The notes beneath the pieces are model-generated. The model worked only from the letters and a program-made list of their open reading frames with translations. It had not been told where the DNA came from and ran no database searches. Positions 22,824-25,054 of a stretch of DNA of 25,054 nt are shown here, piece after piece. Position 1 is the first letter of the stretch. Every line of letters begins with the position of its first letter. The DNA is from Oscillospiraceae bacterium (GTDB lineage Bacteria > Bacillota > Clostridia > Oscillospirales > Ruminococcaceae), in assembly GCA_031285945.1 (NCBI GenBank), contig JAITVF010000094.1:1-25054 (forward strand), in the 5' to 3' direction. The translations under genes were made by a program, and so were the position numbers.

Positions 22824-23746
22824 AAAAAGCGGCGCTTTTGTTAAAAAAATCGAGCACATATCTTATATTCCTGCTTTTGGTGCTGGTTTGTATTATACTT
22901 TCACCCGACTTTTTTACACCGGTTAATATTATGAACATAGGCCGACAATATGCCGGGACTATCATTGTTTCTATGGGTATGCTTTTTGTTATTCTTACGG
23001 GCGGAATCGACCTTTCGGTCGGCTCCATAGTCGCCGTGGGGAGCGTTGTTATAAGCCTTTGCCTCGACTCCGGGCTGGGTATGCTGGCGGCTGTAATTTT
23101 TACACTCGCCGTGGGCTTTGCTTGCGGGCTAGTAACGGGCGTGCTAGTGGCGTATACAAAAATGGCGCCCTTTATTGCGTCTGTTGCCATGATGACTATG
23201 GCGCGCGGCGCAGCCTTTGTAATTTCGAACGGCTCGCCAATACAAACGCCTAAAGATACAATAGGCCTGTTAGGGCGCGGCTCGGTGGGCGTCGTACCCA
23301 CGCTGGTTGTAATTGCGGCAATTGTAGTGGCTGTTTTTTGGTTTGTGCAAAACTACACAACGTTTGGGCGGCTAGTTATTGCAATTGGCAGCAACGAGTC
23401 GGCGGTGGACCTTGCCGGGATACGCGTTAAGCTGTACAAAGTCGGCGTATATGCAATTTCGGGTGTTTGCTGCGCAGTGGGCGGAATACTAATCTGCTCA
23501 AGGACGGCGACGGGCTCCCCGGTAATAGGGACAGGCCTTGAGCTCGACGGAATAGCGTCCTGCGTTATTGGCGGAGCAAGCTTGGCCGGGGGCGAAGGCG
23601 CTGTTTTAAAAACAGTGATCGGAGTACTGATTCTGGCCCTTATTGGGAATGTTATGAACCTGCTTTCGGTTCCCTCTTACCCGCAGGATATTATTAAAGG
23701 TGCAATTATAGTTGCAGCCGTTCTTATGCAAAAGCTTTCTTCATAA
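22820..23746 (+). CDS. CUT2-family sugar ABC transporter permease
   Basis: The 308-aa integral-membrane protein is of the RbsC type (BPD_transp_2), with about eight to ten hydrophobic segments. Family landmarks are MLFVILTGGIDLSVGSIVAVGSV (near residue 55), MMTMARGAAFVISNGSP and GNVMNLLSVPSYPQDIIKGAIIV at the C-terminus. The IASCVIGGASLAGGEG motif also fits. Its length is normal for RbsC-like permeases (about 320). ATG 22820 overlaps the ATPase stop by 4 nt, which indicates translational coupling. It completes the second transporter of the window. Confidence 0.92.
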   Translation: MKKAALLLKKSSTYLIFLLLVLVCIILSPDFFTPVNIMNIGRQYAGTIIVSMGMLFVILTGGIDLSVGSIVAVGSVVISLCLDSGLGMLAAVIFTLAVGFACGLVTGVLVAYTKMAPFIASVAMMTMARGAAFVISNGSPIQTPKDTIGLLGRGSVGVVPTLVVIAAIVVAVFWFVQNYTTFGRLVIAIGSNESAVDLAGIRVKLYKVGVYAISGVCCAVGGILICSRTATGSPVIGTGLELDGIASCVIGGASLAGGEGAVLKTVIGVLILALIGNVMNLLSVPSYPQDIIKGAIIVAAVLMQKLSS

Positions 23747-23785
23747 ACAAAATAAACAAACGCCATGTGAAAAGGGACCATGCAG

Positions 23786-24946
23786 ATGAAAAAATCAAAC
23801 ATAAATAATATGGACGTTAAACGCTTTAACCGCAATAAGCTGTTTCGGTGTGTTAACCGCAACGGGCGGCTGTCGCGGACAGAGATTGTTGAAAAGCTTG
23901 GTATGAGCTTGCCTACAGTCCTGTCATTGCTGGGCGAACTGGCGCAGATGGGCCTTGTACGTGAAGCGGGGAAGCTGGAATCGACGGGCGGCCGCAAGGC
24001 GGCGGCAATTATGCCGGTGCATGACGCGCGCTTTGCGGTTGGCCTAGATATTACCGCGCACCATGTAAGCTTTGCGTTAACGGACTTGTCCGCGCAGGTG
24101 CTCAAGCATGTACGGGTGATACAGAATTTTGAGATGTCGCCACAATATATAGCCGACGTTGCGGGTAAGCTAGAGGATTTTATTCAAGAAGCTAAGGTGC
24201 CCAAGCAAAAAATACTTGGGGTGGGCGTTTCTATTCCCGGCATTGTCGATATTGGCAACAGCAATATACTTGTATCTCACGCGCTTGGAATTTCGGATGT
24301 GGGCTTTGAATATTTTAGCCGCCATATTCCGTACCGGTGCTCTTTTATTAACGACGCGAACGCGGCGGCGTTTGCCGAAATATTTGATTTAGATTCTAAT
24401 CTTACCGCCATTTTATTCTCGTTGAGCAACACGGTCGGCGGGGCGATTATTAATAAAGCTGTCGGAATAGAGGCCGGCGGCGGAGTCGGCAGCCATTTGA
24501 TTTTGGGGGACAACTGGAAAGGGGGAGAAATTGGCCATATGACTCTCTTCCCCGGCGGAATTCCGTGCTATTGCGGTAAAATTGGGTGCTTCGACGCATA
24601 TTGCTCGGCTAAAGTGTTGTCGCAGCATACAGGCGGGACACTGGAAGCGTTTTTTGAGCAGTTGGCAGAGGGGAACAGCCGGCTTGCCGCCGTTTGGGAT
24701 ACATACTTGGGGCATTTGGCTATTATGCTCAATAATATCCGCATGCTCCAAGATTGCTCTATTATAATAGGCGGCTATGTCGGCCGCTTTATGGAGCCAT
24801 ATATCGAGCTGCTTTCTGAAAAAGTAAAGCGCCTAAACACCTTCCGCGAGACCGCGAATTTTATTAAAATATGCAATTACCGCGTCGAAGCGTCTGCCTT
24901 TGGCGCCGCGCTTTTGTTTATAGAGGATTTTATGGAATCGGTGTAA
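23786..24946 (+). CDS. ROK-family transcriptional regulator (NagC/XylR type)
   Basis: The protein of 386 aa has an N-terminal winged helix-turn-helix (about residues 18-65, LSRTEIVEKLGMSLPTVLSLLGEL) and a ROK sugar-kinase-like domain. The latter shows VGVSIPGIVD, NDANAAAF and GEIGHM. A zinc motif PCYCGKIGCFDAYC (CxCx4Cx4C) follows. The glycine-rich phosphate loop of true ROK kinases is altered (GLDITAHHVS), which fits a repressor lacking kinase activity. The start is placed at ATG 23786, 8 nt after AAAGGGA. An ATG at 23780 is only 2 nt from that site. It probably controls this locus, with the effector being the transported sugar or its phosphate. The 40-bp palindrome at 18418 is a candidate operator. 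Confidence 0.9.
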   Translation: MKKSNINNMDVKRFNRNKLFRCVNRNGRLSRTEIVEKLGMSLPTVLSLLGELAQMGLVREAGKLESTGGRKAAAIMPVHDARFAVGLDITAHHVSFALTDLSAQVLKHVRVIQNFEMSPQYIADVAGKLEDFIQEAKVPKQKILGVGVSIPGIVDIGNSNILVSHALGISDVGFEYFSRHIPYRCSFINDANAAAFAEIFDLDSNLTAILFSLSNTVGGAIINKAVGIEAGGGVGSHLILGDNWKGGEIGHMTLFPGGIPCYCGKIGCFDAYCSAKVLSQHTGGTLEAFFEQLAEGNSRLAAVWDTYLGHLAIMLNNIRMLQDCSIIIGGYVGRFMEPYIELLSEKVKRLNTFRETANFIKICNYRVEASAFGAALLFIEDFMESV

Positions 24947-25001
24947 AACGTGCGGTATATATTGGGCAGCTCTTAAAAATTCTTGAAAGAGGTTTTCTAA
25001 T

Positions 25002-25054
25002 ATGAAGCAGACAATGTGGCAGGCGGTTATGACTGAGCCGGGAACAATTGTGCA
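25002..25054 (+). CDS. Partial CDS, probable medium-chain zinc alcohol/polyol dehydrogenase (N-terminus)
   Basis: The window ends 17 codons into this gene. ATG 25002 follows AAAGAGG (24986-24992) by 9 nt. The visible peptide MKQTMWQAVMTEPGTIV resembles the start of medium-chain dehydrogenases (sorbitol, threonine or alcohol type), which often begin MKAAVLTxPGxI. Seventeen residues are too few for firm identification. If right, the locus would couple uptake of a sugar or polyol to its oxidation. The 55-bp gap from the ROK gene shows no terminator. Confidence 0.4.
   Translation, partial: MKQTMWQAVMTEPGTIV

Noticed and set aside
17939..25054. Integrated element using tRNA-Gln as attachment site
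   Set aside because: No integrase gene and no second copy of the tRNA-Gln 3' end were found in the window, so only the compositional shift is reported.

Overview
The window reads as chromosomal DNA from a Gram-positive, endospore-forming Bacillota, most likely a member of the Clostridia. The evidence is two sporulation genes (spoVB and yunB), a lipoprotein-type solute-binding protein, RqcH-type ribosome quality control, TrmK, LuxS, and a tRNA operon with encoded CCA ends. By eye the left 18 kb is GC-rich and often uses GTG or TTG starts. The right 6.6 kb is visibly more AT-rich and uses only ATG starts. No IS element, integrase, CRISPR array or rRNA was seen.

Layout. (1) 1-5089, + strand: a galactose operon, mglA-mglC-galK-galT, made of a CUT2-type sugar ABC transporter (ATPase and permease) and the first two Leloir enzymes. 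The cognate binding protein (mglB) would lie left of the window, and a hairpin sits just before mglA. (2) 5146-6342: mtnN (MTA/SAH nucleosidase) and luxS are divergent, 54 bp apart. They catalyse consecutive steps from S-adenosylhomocysteine to homocysteine and the AI-2 precursor DPD. (3) 6330-9621: an RluA-family pseudouridine synthase (-), a RadC-like JAB protein (+) and adenosylcobyric acid synthase cobQ (-). (4) 9911-12597: spoVB (+) and yunB (-) converge on a perfect 23-bp inverted repeat. Divergent from yunB is a 59-codon ORF for a small protein with seven consecutive His followed by an acidic run. (5) 12656-17200, - strand: a tight cluster, MFS transporter - trmK - nif3 - rqcH, with overlapping or near-touching genes behind one sigma70-like promoter. 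(6) 17500-18051, + strand: a four-tRNA operon (Gly-TCC, Arg-TCT, His-GTG, Gln-TTG) with a consensus promoter and two hairpins. (7) 18052-18523: a non-coding stretch with an 11-bp tandem repeat and a perfect 40-bp palindrome that overlaps the -35 box of a good promoter. (8) 18524-25054, + strand: a PepD-like M20 peptidase, a complete second CUT2 sugar ABC transporter (lipoprotein, ATPase, permease), a ROK-family regulator, and the first codons of what looks like a medium-chain zinc dehydrogenase.

How the genes work together. Region 1 imports galactose and converts it to glucose-1-phosphate. Region 8 looks like a self-contained import, regulation and catabolism locus for an unidentified sugar, polyol or sugar-amino acid conjugate. 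Its least expected member is the promoter-proximal peptidase, whose PepD signature motifs are partly degenerate. Region 5 groups translation-related functions (tRNA methylation, rescue of stalled 50S subunits) next to the tRNA operon.

Most functional names rest on recognisable motifs and lengths. Substrates of both transporters, the peptidase, the MFS protein and the ROK regulator are not determined by the sequence.
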